Of a stretch of DNA of 64,000 nt, positions 8,411 through 16,373 are shown piece after piece (position 1 is the stretch's first letter; each line of letters begins with the position of its first letter). Where the stretch lies: the NCBI GenBank assembly GCA_041287635.1, contig JBGGNG010000057.1, forward strand, positions 66,099-130,098, in the 5' to 3' direction. A program made the position numbers and the translations under genes. Source of the stretch: JAOUEA01 sp041287635 (GTDB taxonomy: Bacteria; Actinomycetota; UBA4738; HRBIN12). A model generated the notes under the pieces. It saw only the letters and a program-made list of their open reading frames with translations. It searched no databases and had not been told where the DNA came from.

Positions 8411-8779
8411 ATGCCCCTGAGCGAACACGAACAACGCATCCTCGAGGAGATCGAGCGACGGCTGGCCGAGGACGACCCGAAGCTGGTCGAACAGGTCGGG
8501 CGCACCGACCTGTATACGCACCTCGCGCGTCGCATCCGGCTCGCGGCGATCGTGTTCGTGATCGGCTTCGTGTTGCTGCTCCTGTTCGTGGTGAGCCCGT
8601 GGATCGCGGCCGTGGGGTTCGTCGCGATGATCGGGTCGGCGCTGCTGATCTACCGGTACCTGGGTCAGCTCGGGCGCGACCAGATCCGAGCGATGCAGTC
8701 CGACGGCGGCTCGATCACGGGCATCATCGGCCGGCTCGCGGCGCGGTTCCGTCCGCCCACACCGACCGACGACGTCTGA
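8411..8779 (+). CDS. DUF3040 small membrane protein
   Basis: This 122-residue protein has the DUF3040 layout common in Actinomycetota. The cytoplasmic N-terminus begins MPLSEHEQRILEEIERRLAEDD, of which PLSEHEQRILEEIER is the family hallmark. Two adjacent transmembrane helices follow at about residues 45-62 and 65-83, then a basic tail. Function is unknown. A GGAGGAAC Shine-Dalgarno-like stretch precedes the ATG. It stands alone behind its own TATAAT hexamer and 201 bases before the MerR gene. Confidence 0.88.
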   Translation: MPLSEHEQRILEEIERRLAEDDPKLVEQVGRTDLYTHLARRIRLAAIVFVIGFVLLLLFVVSPWIAAVGFVAMIGSALLIYRYLGQLGRDQIRAMQSDGGSITGIIGRLAARFRPPTPTDDV

Positions 8780-8855
8780 ACCCCGTCGGTCCCATGTCCG
8801 GACGAGCGGTTCCACGACCGTTGTGACCTCGCGGCTTGCCGCCCTTCCACGCGCT

Positions 8856-8865
8856 GTTGTACAAC
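8856..8865. promoter_or_regulatory. Palindrome upstream of the MerR gene
   Basis: GTTGTACAAC is a perfect 10-base palindrome 115 bases before the MerR-type gene. MerR proteins bind dyad operators in promoters, so autoregulation is conceivable. I could not place a convincing promoter around it. The rest of 8780-8979 shows no gene. Confidence 0.25.
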
Positions 8866-8979
8866 GGGGTCCCTTCCCCCTGGGTGCGAGTCGTCGGTCG
8901 GTGCTCCGAACCGCTTCGGCGATCCGTGCCGAAGGTGTGTGGACGACAGAGACTCGAGACCGAGGGGGCACGCAACCGG

Positions 8980-9465
8980 ATGGAGGGATTCACCACCCAC
9001 CAGGCCTGCAAGTTCACCGGCTGCACGCCTCGCCAGCTCAGGTACTGGGATCAGATCGGATTAGTGCAACCCTCCGTCCAGGGCACCGGGGGTCGCCCGG
9101 GGGTGCCGCGCCTCTACGCGTTCCGAGATCTCGTCGCGCTGAGGGTGGTGAAATCGCTCCTCGACGGCGGCATGTCGCTGCAGCGCGTGCGCCGTTCGTG
9201 GGAGTTCCTGAACACGCGGGCCGGCATGGACAAGCACCTGTCCGAGGTGAAGCTCGTCACCGACGGCCAGAGCATCTTCAAGATCTGTCGCCGCGACGGC
9301 GAGGTCATGGACGCGCTCCGCGACGGTCAGATGGCGTTCTTCGTGGCGATCGACGACATCGCGAGCGGCGTCGAGACCGACGTCAGGCAGTTCCGCGAGG
9401 ATCGCGAGAAGTTCGTGCGTGCGCTGCGAGAGGCTGCGGCGCAGACCGTCACAGGGACCTCCTAG
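8980..9465 (+). CDS. MerR-family transcriptional regulator
   Basis: The N-terminal winged helix-turn-helix has the MerR pattern: FTTHQACKFTGCTPRQLRYW then DQIGLVQPS and YAFRDLVALRVVKSLLDGG (residues 3-67). About 90 residues of helical C-terminal region follow. No metal-binding cysteines or drug-binding domain are visible, so the signal is unknown. Several actinobacterial MerR proteins of this short type regulate growth or division genes, but I cannot link this one to a target. The ATG at 8980 was chosen because the conserved domain begins at residue 3 and a purine-rich GAGGGGGC precedes it. The gene is convergent with the transglutaminase gene, with 16 bases between stops. Confidence 0.85.
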   Translation: MEGFTTHQACKFTGCTPRQLRYWDQIGLVQPSVQGTGGRPGVPRLYAFRDLVALRVVKSLLDGGMSLQRVRRSWEFLNTRAGMDKHLSEVKLVTDGQSIFKICRRDGEVMDALRDGQMAFFVAIDDIASGVETDVRQFREDREKFVRALREAAAQTVTGTS

Positions 9466-9481
9466 AGGCTCGCCCCGCCCC

Positions 9482-11773
9482 TCAGCGCCGCCGGTACGGC
9501 CCCGTGACCCGCTGCGTCCACCCGGCCTCGCGTCGCATCGCCCGCACGACCGAGTCCGTGGCGAGCCGCACGGTCTCCGCGTGCTCGCGATCGAGGTCGT
9601 CGCCGCCGTACGCCGCGAGGGTCGCGACGGCCGTCAGCCGGTCGAGGTCGTCGCCGCCGAGCCGTGCCTCGCCCGCGACGGCGCGACGGTACTCCTCGAG
9701 CGTCTGACCCGGAGCCCTCGGGTGCCCCAGCTCGGCCGCGCGGTCGGTGAACACGTCGTACGTCGCGAGGACCACGCTGCGCGCTGCCGGTCCGGCATGT
9801 CGCAGCCGCCGTCGCCGCCGCCACGCCCGCACCGGTGGGACGAGCGCCAGCGCCACGCCGGCGGCGACGAGTCCGGCGAGGACCGCGTTGCGCGCGGTGA
9901 CGGGGCCGGGATCGACGGCGACGGCCGCGACGCCGACGGGATCGATCGGTCCGCCACCGCCGCTGCGTGGTCCCAGGAGGCCGGGCGGCACGCCCTCCCG
10001 GACGTTGGTCGAGTTGGCCGCGCTCTCCGACCCTCCCACCGCGTCGGGACCTCCTTGACCCTCGGGCCCGCAGGGCGACCCGTCGGGATTGACGCAGGGC
10101 GTCGACCCGTCCGGGTCGAGGTAGGGATAGGCCTCCACGTTCTGGCGGTTCGGGGTCGGTTCGAACGGCACCCACCCGAACGACGGGAAGAACACCTCGA
10201 CCCACACGTGGGCGTTCTCGGTGGTCACCGACAGCCTCCCCGAGGAGCCCTTGGCCTCTCCCGGCGTGAAGCCCATGGCGAGCCGGGTCGGGATGCCCAG
10301 CGTGCGGAGCATCGCCCCCATCGTGCTCGCGAACTGCTGGCAGAACCCCGCCCGGTCCTCGAGGAGGAAGTCGACCATCGCCCGGTCGCTCGTGGAGCCC
10401 GGCACGGTGTCGTCGTACTCGAAGTCTCCCCCGGTGAACCGGTCCTGGATCGCGATGATCCGGTCGTACGGTGAGGAGGCGCCTCTGGTCCACGCGGCGG
10501 CCGTGGCGGCGATCTCCGGCGGCAGGTCCACCGGGTACTGCGTATAGCGAACCGTCTCGCTCGTCGCCGGGATCGTGTCTGCTCGCAGCTCTTGGGGGGT
10601 GGGTTGCACCACGTCTGCAACAGCCGTGTACGTGACCCCCGCACCGACGCCACCATCGATGAGGACCGAGCCGCCCTCGGGGTCCCACCGCATGCCATCG
10701 AGCTGGGCGTCGGTGGAGCGTGGCGGATAGGGGAGCGGCAGCCAGGGATCCGTGAGCTGGCTCGCGGCCGTGAATGTGACCACGGTCGTCTCGCCGGGAG
10801 CCGCGACCGGGGTCGTCGTGGCGAGCGTCGCATCGGGCTCGATCGCGAGGGTGGTCGGGGCCGGATCGTGGCTCCAGCGCTGGCCGTCGAAGTTCGGCAG
10901 GGCGACCATCCGCCAGTACCGGCCGACGTCGGCCTCGACGTCGAACACGGGAAGGATCTCGTCGCGTTGCAGGCTCTCCTGCACCGAGACCAAGGGGTCG
11001 ATCCTCACCCGGTCGTCGTCGGCGCTGGAGAGATCGATCACGCCTTTGGAGCCGAAGCCGGGGAGCACGATCGGGGCGACCGCGGCGACCATCACCGCGG
11101 CGGCGGCGACCCGTCTCGCCCCGCGGCCGGCCGCCACGTCGAGTCGGGCGACCCTGCCGGGACTCGTCCAGACCGGGCCCCACCCCTGCACTCGGCGCAG
11201 ACCGTCGGCGAACAACAGCGCGGAGGCCGCGACCAGGAAGAGCAACCCGAAGATCGGACGGATCACGTCTTCCAACACCGAGTCGGCGAACCCGACGAGC
11301 GCGATCGGCGGGAGCAGGGCGAGCAACGGGCTGCCGGCACGGAACGCGAGCGAGTGCGCAGCGAACACGGCGGCCCAGACGCCGGCGATGCCGGCGAGCA
11401 TCAGCGGGGCGAGCGGCGGTGAGGGCGCTACCTGCACCCGCGCCTGCTCGCCCACCCGTGCCGCCGCGTCGAGTGACACGCGGAGGGTCTCGAGCGTGGG
11501 CAGGCCGAACCAGGTGGTTTCGGGAAACACGAGCAGGCCGATCGCGATCGCGAGGCCCGCGGCGCTCGCGATCGTCGCGAGCACGAGGCTCCTGCGCTCG
11601 AGCGCCGTCGCGATGACCGCCGACACCACGCCGGCCACCAGGAGCCGGAGCGTCGGTCCGTTGCCCTCGAAGACACGACCGAGCGCGATCGCCGCGGTTG
11701 CGGCGACGAGGACGGTCGCGACGCCGGCGATCACACGCTGCGTGCGAGCGGACGTTCCCGGGGAGCGTGCCAT
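9482..11773 (-). CDS. Membrane transglutaminase-like protein (TgpA/DUF3488 type)
   Basis: The N-terminal half holds about six to seven transmembrane helices. A large extracytoplasmic region follows with a transglutaminase-core domain (catalytic Cys in RAGFCQQFAST, His in TENAHVWVEVF), one more helix, and a cytoplasmic DUF4129-like tail. The third catalytic position reads PFEPTP, with Glu where Asp is often found; Glu is also seen in actinobacterial relatives. About 763 residues from the ATG at 11773; another ATG at 11818 is possible. It is the last gene of the MoxR-DUF58-transglutaminase trio, overlapping DUF58 by 43 bases. Such trios are thought to act in envelope or protein assembly, but the substrate here is unknown. 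Confidence 0.87.
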   Translation of the reverse strand: MARSPGTSARTQRVIAGVATVLVAATAAIALGRVFEGNGPTLRLLVAGVVSAVIATALERRSLVLATIASAAGLAIAIGLLVFPETTWFGLPTLETLRVSLDAAARVGEQARVQVAPSPPLAPLMLAGIAGVWAAVFAAHSLAFRAGSPLLALLPPIALVGFADSVLEDVIRPIFGLLFLVAASALLFADGLRRVQGWGPVWTSPGRVARLDVAAGRGARRVAAAAVMVAAVAPIVLPGFGSKGVIDLSSADDDRVRIDPLVSVQESLQRDEILPVFDVEADVGRYWRMVALPNFDGQRWSHDPAPTTLAIEPDATLATTTPVAAPGETTVVTFTAASQLTDPWLPLPYPPRSTDAQLDGMRWDPEGGSVLIDGGVGAGVTYTAVADVVQPTPQELRADTIPATSETVRYTQYPVDLPPEIAATAAAWTRGASSPYDRIIAIQDRFTGGDFEYDDTVPGSTSDRAMVDFLLEDRAGFCQQFASTMGAMLRTLGIPTRLAMGFTPGEAKGSSGRLSVTTENAHVWVEVFFPSFGWVPFEPTPNRQNVEAYPYLDPDGSTPCVNPDGSPCGPEGQGGPDAVGGSESAANSTNVREGVPPGLLGPRSGGGGPIDPVGVAAVAVDPGPVTARNAVLAGLVAAGVALALVPPVRAWRRRRRLRHAGPAARSVVLATYDVFTDRAAELGHPRAPGQTLEEYRRAVAGEARLGGDDLDRLTAVATLAAYGGDDLDREHAETVRLATDSVVRAMRREAGWTQRVTGPYRRR

Positions 11774-12960
11774 CGTTCCTTCAATGGGGTCGAGGGGGTC
11801 AAGACGATGCAATCCCATCCTGCGCGGGCGAACGCCATGGTGGCTTGGGTCGCCCGGCCTTCGAGCTGAGCGGCCCGCCCAGGGGGGAGGGTCTGGGGAT
11901 CCACCGGATGCACCAGCACGGCGAGCTTCGGTCCGAAGCCCGCTCCCGCTCTGATCAGCGAGGAGAGTTCGCCCGGGGCGGGCGGCGCCGCGACGTACAC
12001 GAGCGAGGTGTCGGCCGTCGCGCCGGCGCGCAGATGAGCGAGCGCGGGACCGACCGAACGGGCCGACGCGTGACCGATGCCCGAGAGCGCGTCGAGGAAG
12101 CGTTCCTCGCTCACGGTGGCCGCCGGCGCTTCGGTGGTGCCCAGGCGCAGCGCGAAACCCCGCTGGGCCAGCATGACGCCGAGCGTGGCGGCCACCGAGA
12201 CGGCGCGCTCGAAGGCGGGGGAGTGGGCCTGCCCGAGCGCATGGCCCCGGTTGTCCAGGAACACGAGCCCGCTCGCGCGCCGGGACGACTCGTCCTGGCG
12301 GATCATCAGGTCGCCCGTGCGTGCCACCGACGGCCAGTGGATCCGTCGCAGATCGTCACCGAGTTGGTACTGGCGCATCGTGTAGTACTCCTCGCCGGTC
12401 CGGAAGAGCTGTCGCGCCCGGGTGGCCCCCCAGTTCGGGCCGAGGCCCGAGTCGGGGGCGGCGAAGAGGTCCTCGATCTCCGGCGTGACGAGCAGCTCGT
12501 CGATCTCGTCGAACTCCAGACGCTGCCGCGTCAGCGCGAAGGGGTCGGAGACGTCGACCGTGAGCGGCCCCAACCGGTACCGACCACGGGTCTGCGGCAG
12601 CACCGTATAGGCCACGCCCTGCGAGCCCTTCCCCGGCAGACCCGAGACGACCAGGCGCGCCGGGCGCCCGAGCGCTGCCGGCAGGCGGTCCTCGACGAGG
12701 AGCACGGGTGAGGGCACCGGCGACGCGTTTTCGACGTCGAGACGCACGGTAACGCGCGTGCCCGGCGCCACGCGAACGTCGGACAGGCGGCGGCGGATCC
12801 GGAGCCTCGTGTGACCCCATCGCACGAACGCGCCGGCGAGGAACGGCAACGCGACGAGGCCGATGCCGACGACCTCCATCCCCGACGACCCGACGAGGCG
12901 AGCCGCGACCCACATCGCAAGGCCGACGCCGAAGACGACGAGTCCCCGGCCCGACGGCAT
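11731..12960 (-). CDS. DUF58 domain membrane-anchored protein
   Basis: This 409-residue protein has two N-terminal membrane helices (residues 5-20 and 25-42). A beta-rich region follows, then the DUF58 block, recognised by GEEYYTMRQYQLGDDLRRIHW and continuing into a von Willebrand A-like fold. DUF58 proteins are standard partners of MoxR ATPases. The ATG overlaps the moxR stop by one base (TGATG), so the two are translationally coupled. The gene end overlaps the transglutaminase start. It likely bridges the cytoplasmic ATPase and the membrane transglutaminase; this is inference from conserved order. Confidence 0.88.
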   Translation of the reverse strand: MPSGRGLVVFGVGLAMWVAARLVGSSGMEVVGIGLVALPFLAGAFVRWGHTRLRIRRRLSDVRVAPGTRVTVRLDVENASPVPSPVLLVEDRLPAALGRPARLVVSGLPGKGSQGVAYTVLPQTRGRYRLGPLTVDVSDPFALTRQRLEFDEIDELLVTPEIEDLFAAPDSGLGPNWGATRARQLFRTGEEYYTMRQYQLGDDLRRIHWPSVARTGDLMIRQDESSRRASGLVFLDNRGHALGQAHSPAFERAVSVAATLGVMLAQRGFALRLGTTEAPAATVSEERFLDALSGIGHASARSVGPALAHLRAGATADTSLVYVAAPPAPGELSSLIRAGAGFGPKLAVLVHPVDPQTLPPGRAAQLEGRATQATMAFARAGWDCIVLTPSTPLKERWHAPRERPLARSV

Positions 12961-13982
12961 CAGGGGTTCTCCGCGACCGGCACCGGCACCTCGGCGAGGA
13001 TCTCCTGGATCACGACCTCCGTCGAGCGGCCGGTCATGACGGCGTCGGCCGTCACGATGATGCGGTGTCCGAGGACGGGAACGGCGAGCGCCTTGACGTC
13101 GTCGGGGATCACGAAGTCGCGCTCGTCGGCCGCGGCGTAGGCGCGGGCTGCCCGCAGGATCATCAGAGATGCGCGGGGGCTCGCACCGAGGTACACGTCG
13201 CCGTGGCGACGGGTCGCCTCGACGAGATCGACGATGTATCGGCGCAGAGCCGGCGCGACGTGCACCCGGCGCGCCTGCTCGATCATCTCCGCGACCCCCG
13301 GGGCATCGCTGACCGGCCCGATCTCCTCGAGTGGTTGGGAGCCGGCGGTGTGACTCGCGAGGATCTCGGTCTCGATCTCGTTGCTCGGATACCCGATCGA
13401 CAGGCGGAGCATGAAGCGGTCGAGCTGCGCCTCGGGGAGCGGGTAGGTGCCCTCGTGCTCGATCGGGTTCTGCGTCGCGATCACCATGAACGGGGTGCCC
13501 AGCGGATGGGTCTCGGTGTCGACCGTGACCTGACGCTCCTCCATGCATTCCAACAGGGCCGACTGGGTCTTCGGCGAGGCCCGGTTGATCTCGTCGCCCA
13601 GCACGATGTTGGCGAAGATCGCGCCCGGCTTGAACTCGAAGTCGCGCTGCTCCTGGTTGAAGACGTTGACGCCGGTCACGTCGGTGGGCAGCAGATCGGG
13701 GGTGAACTGGATGCGGCGGAACGAGCAGTCGATCGAGCGGGCGATCGACTTGGCGAGCATCGTCTTGCCGACGCCGGGCACGTCCTCGATCAACAGGTGC
13801 CCCTCGGCGATGAGCGCGACGAGCGCGAGCCGGATCTCCGCGTGCTTGCCGCGCACGACCCGTTCGACGTTCGTCTCGATCTCATGGAACCGAGCGGCGA
13901 ACCGCGTCCAGTCCTGGGACCGTTCCTCGACCTCCACCGGCACCTCCGACTCGTTCGCTGTACCCCGAGGCAACCGGGTCAT
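12960..13982 (-). CDS. MoxR-family AAA+ ATPase
   Basis: This 340-residue AAA+ chaperone-like ATPase has Walker A in DVPGVGKTMLAKS (near residue 70) and Walker B in LGDEINRASPKTQSALLE (near 125). Sensor 1 is in VIATQNPIEHEGTYPLPEAQ, followed by a C-terminal helical lid. MoxR proteins remodel or activate a partner, usually the neighbouring DUF58/VWA protein. I chose the ATG at 13982, whose product starts MTRLPRGTANE. An upstream extension to 14156 has biased composition and no conserved content. No ribosome-binding site precedes it. First gene of the three-gene minus-strand operon. Confidence 0.9.
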   Translation of the reverse strand: MTRLPRGTANESEVPVEVEERSQDWTRFAARFHEIETNVERVVRGKHAEIRLALVALIAEGHLLIEDVPGVGKTMLAKSIARSIDCSFRRIQFTPDLLPTDVTGVNVFNQEQRDFEFKPGAIFANIVLGDEINRASPKTQSALLECMEERQVTVDTETHPLGTPFMVIATQNPIEHEGTYPLPEAQLDRFMLRLSIGYPSNEIETEILASHTAGSQPLEEIGPVSDAPGVAEMIEQARRVHVAPALRRYIVDLVEATRRHGDVYLGASPRASLMILRAARAYAAADERDFVIPDDVKALAVPVLGHRIIVTADAVMTGRSTEVVIQEILAEVPVPVAENP

Positions 13983-14251
13983 CGTACGCCACATGCGGCG
14001 GAACGCAGACCCGTGACGGCGCGCCGACACGGGTGGGGGGGAGCAGATGCGAGCAAGTTCCCGCAAGAGACCACGAGGTCGTACCGGCGATGTGTGCGGC
14101 GACCGGGCCGATGCTCGCGGACGCCCCGCGCGGCCCCTATTCGCAACTCCAGGCATCGCGCTCGACCCGGTCGCCGCGCCCAGAGATTACACAGATGTGA
14201 TTCGCCTCGTCGAGACCCCGAGTCCGCTGAGGCCACCGTAGACTGCCCTGC
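13983..14251. other. Divergent intergenic region between moxR and the HNH gene
   Basis: No gene is visible in these 269 bases. An AT-rich island at 14186-14201, ATTACACAGATGTGAT, is an imperfect palindrome that contains, on the minus strand, TAATCT (14188-14183), a possible -10 for moxR with a leader of about 190 bases. On the plus strand TAGACT (14239-14244) ends seven bases before the HNH start. No -35 is convincing on either strand. Confidence 0.35.
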
Positions 14252-14734
14252 ATGGGACGTGCGCTCGTCCTCAACGCGACCGATCTGCCGCTGGCGGTGG
14301 TGCCAGCGCGTCGTGCCGTCGTGCTCGTGCTGAAGGAGAAGGCCGAGGTCGTGCTCTCCAACGGCATGATCTTCCATTCCGAGCGCCTGGTGCTCGAAGC
14401 CCCATCGGTCGTGCGCCTCCGCCGATACGTGCGCGTACCGTACCGTCCGCACGCCCCGCTCACGCGCCGTGCGGTCTTCGCCCGTGATGAGTGGGCGTGC
14501 CAGTACTGCGGCGCGTCCGCCGAGAACCTCGATCACGTGTTGCCGCGCTCGCGGGGCGGGATGCACGTGTGGGAGAACGTGGTCGCCGCCTGTCGCCGGT
14601 GCAACGCGAAGAAGGAAGACCGCACGCCCTCCGAGGCCGGCTTCCACCTCGCTCGCCAGCCGTTCGCGCCCCGTGACGGCTTCCACCTCACGCTCGGCCA
14701 TCTCGAGCCGGGCTGGGAAGACTTCCTGGTCTAG
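14252..14734 (+). CDS. HNH endonuclease family protein
   Basis: This 160-residue protein has an N-terminal segment starting MGRALVLNATDLPLAVVPAR, a signature of a widespread actinobacterial HNH family. The HNH nuclease module (about residues 75-125) has zinc ligands in CQYCG and CRRCN, with the catalytic stretch LDHVLPRSRGG and the ENVV asparagine. Role unknown; candidates are DNA repair or housekeeping nicking. It is not next to any restriction or phage gene. The ATG is preceded by TAGACT ending seven bases upstream and no ribosome-binding site, so the transcript is probably leaderless. Confidence 0.88.
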   Translation: MGRALVLNATDLPLAVVPARRAVVLVLKEKAEVVLSNGMIFHSERLVLEAPSVVRLRRYVRVPYRPHAPLTRRAVFARDEWACQYCGASAENLDHVLPRSRGGMHVWENVVAACRRCNAKKEDRTPSEAGFHLARQPFAPRDGFHLTLGHLEPGWEDFLV

Positions 14735-14800
14735 TCACGCCCCCTCTGCCCTGGTTCCCTCACCGGTCGCCCGGCCTTCCCGGGTCGTATGCCCTCTGCC

Positions 14801-14814
14801 CGAACACATGTTCA
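14801..14814 (+). promoter_or_regulatory. LexA-type box next to the mraZ promoter
   Basis: CGAACACATGTTCA matches the SOS box at 2780 in 13 of 14 bases and keeps the full GAAC-N4-GTTC core. It ends two bases before the TTGACG -35 hexamer of the dcw cluster promoter. LexA bound here could hinder polymerase. Confidence 0.7.
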
Positions 14815-14816
14815 CG

Positions 14817-14845
14817 TTGACGTGGTGGAGTGATAGTGGCATAAA
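14817..14845 (+). promoter_or_regulatory. dcw cluster promoter (Pmra)
   Basis: TTGACG (14817-14822) and CATAAA (14840-14845) are spaced by 17 bases, giving transcription from about 14852 and a short leader before the mraZ GTG. Confidence 0.65.
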
Positions 14846-14860
14846 CGTGTGGCTTAGTGG
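14823..14860 (+). promoter_or_regulatory. MraZ-box-like TGG repeats
   Basis: Five TGG triplets (14823, 14826, 14837, 14850, 14858) lie between the -35 and the start codon. MraZ is a repressor that binds spaced TGGG/GTGG repeats in its own leader, so this region is the likely autoregulatory operator. Spacing is not perfectly regular. Confidence 0.45.
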
Positions 14861-14877
14861 AGGAAAGGGGAGGAGGC

Positions 14878-15306
14878 GTGGCCGAACTGCTCGGCACGCA
14901 CAGCTACCAGCTCGACCCGAAGGGCAGGGTCTCGCTCCCGGCGAAGTTCCGGGCCGCGTTCGTCGACGGCTGCTGGATCACCGTGGGCCAGGACCGCTGC
15001 CTCTACGTCTTCCCCAGGGCCGAGTGGCAGCGGCGATCCGACGAGGTCGCGTCGTCTCCCCTTTCCGACACGGACGGCCGTGCGTACTCGCGCATGTTCT
15101 TCGGCTCCTCCGAGGAGGCGAAGCTCGACGGTCAAGGGCGGGTCACGATCCCGCAACGCCTTCGGGAAGCCGTCGGCATCGACAAGGACGTCGTGGTGCT
15201 CGGCGTGCGCGACCGCATGGAGATCTGGAACCGCGAGACGCACGAGAGCTACACGGCCGGATTCGCCGATGCGTACCAGACCGGTGCGCTCGAACCCAGG
15301 AGGTAG
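14878..15306 (+). CDS. mraZ: Transcriptional regulator MraZ
   Basis: A DNA-binding regulator of the division cluster, 142 residues, with two tandem AbrB-like/MraZ repeats. The first reads LGTHSYQLDPKGRVSLPAKF and the second contains KLDGQGRVTIPQRLREAVG. I chose GTG at 14878 (product begins VAELLGTHSYQ) because homologues start about here and AAAGGGG lies seven bases before. An upstream GTG at 14857 has no ribosome-binding site. It is the first gene of the cluster, directly behind the promoter, TGG repeats and LexA-type box. Confidence 0.92.
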   Translation: MAELLGTHSYQLDPKGRVSLPAKFRAAFVDGCWITVGQDRCLYVFPRAEWQRRSDEVASSPLSDTDGRAYSRMFFGSSEEAKLDGQGRVTIPQRLREAVGIDKDVVVLGVRDRMEIWNRETHESYTAGFADAYQTGALEPRR

Positions 15307-15313
15307 GGCGCAC

Positions 15314-15460
15314 ATGGCAACGACGGTTCCCGGTCCACGACGTCTCGAGCCGACCAGGCTCGGGGCGGAGGTACGACAGAGCCTGACCCTGATCGGCCTG
15401 ACGGCGCTCACGCTCCTCGCCTCGATCGGCATCGGCATCCTCGCCGGGCAGCTCGGTTGA
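15314..15460 (+). CDS. Small single-pass membrane protein between mraZ and rsmH
   Basis: A 48-residue protein: a charged N-terminal half (MATTVPGPRRLEPTRLGAEV) followed by one transmembrane helix ending LLASIGIGILAGQLG. AGGAGG (15299-15304) lies nine bases before the ATG, one of the best ribosome-binding sites in the cluster. The stop is one base before the rsmH start, so it is embedded in the operon. The position suggests a division-associated membrane peptide, but no family is recognised. Confidence 0.65.
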   Translation: MATTVPGPRRLEPTRLGAEVRQSLTLIGLTALTLLASIGIGILAGQLG

Positions 15461-15461
15461 C

Positions 15462-16373
15462 GTGGGGGAGCGGGATGCGACGGGGGCGGCGGCTGATGCG
15501 GTCGCGCCGCACGACCCCGTCATGGTCGCCGAGGTGGTCCGCTTCCTCGTCGGCGACGCTCCGCGCACCGGGACGGTCGTGGACATGACGCTGGGAGCGG
15601 GTGGGCACACCGAGGCGCTGCTGCGCGCGGGCGCCGACCGGGTGATCGGCATCGATCGCGACGCCGAGGCGCTTGCCGTCGCCGACGAGCGGTTGGCCCC
15701 GTACGGCGAGCGGTTCCGCTCGGTCAGGACGACGTTCGACGAGGTGGACGGCGCGGTCACCGGCGGGCCTGTGGACGGCCTGCTGTACGACCTCGGGGTC
15801 TCGTCGATGCAGCTCGATCGGGCCGAGCGCGGGTTCAGCTATCGCGACGACGGTCCGCTCGACATGCGCATGGCGGGCGCCGACGACGACGAGCCCTCGG
15901 CCGCCGACCTCGTGAACTCGCTACCCGAAGGTGATCTCGCCGACCTGATCTACGAGCTCGGGGGCGAACGTCACTCGCGCCGCATCGCCCGGGCGATCGT
16001 CCGACGCCGGCCGATCACCACCACCGACCAGCTCGCCGGCGTGGTCGTGGGCGCCGTGGGACGACGGCCGGGGGGCCCCCACCCCGCGCGTCGCACGTTC
16101 CAGGCGCTCCGCATCGCGGTCAACCGGGAGATCGAGGAACTCGCCGCCTCCCTGCCTCAGGCGGTCGGGCTCCTCGCTCCCGGGGGCCGCGTGGTCGTGA
16201 TCGCGTACCACTCCCTCGAGGACCGCGTCGTGAAGACGACGTTCCGCGAGGATGACCGCCTCACGGTGCTGACGAAGAAGCCGCTGCGTCCGCCCGAGGA
16301 GGAAGTCGCTCGGAACCCTCGTGCGCGCAGCGCGATCTTCCGCGCCGCCCAGCGAGCCGAGGCGGCCGCGTGA
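15462..16373 (+). CDS. rsmH: 16S rRNA m4C1402 methyltransferase RsmH (MraW)
   Basis: The SAM-dependent enzyme that N4-methylates cytidine 1402 of 16S rRNA. The opening HDPVMVAEVVRFL, the SAM loop DMTLGAGGHTEALL and the later LYDLGVSSMQLDRAERGFSY are diagnostic, as is AYHSLEDRVVK near the end. At 303 residues the length is normal. GTG start at 15462 follows the small membrane gene by one base, and its stop overlaps the next gene by four bases. Confidence 0.94.
   Translation: MGERDATGAAADAVAPHDPVMVAEVVRFLVGDAPRTGTVVDMTLGAGGHTEALLRAGADRVIGIDRDAEALAVADERLAPYGERFRSVRTTFDEVDGAVTGGPVDGLLYDLGVSSMQLDRAERGFSYRDDGPLDMRMAGADDDEPSAADLVNSLPEGDLADLIYELGGERHSRRIARAIVRRRPITTTDQLAGVVVGAVGRRPGGPHPARRTFQALRIAVNREIEELAASLPQAVGLLAPGGRVVVIAYHSLEDRVVKTTFREDDRLTVLTKKPLRPPEEEVARNPRARSAIFRAAQRAEAAA

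Noticed and set aside
14742..14801. Direct repeat CCCTCTGCCC spaced by 50 bases before mraZ
   Set aside because: Only two short copies in pyrimidine-rich DNA; no promoter or operator logic is apparent.
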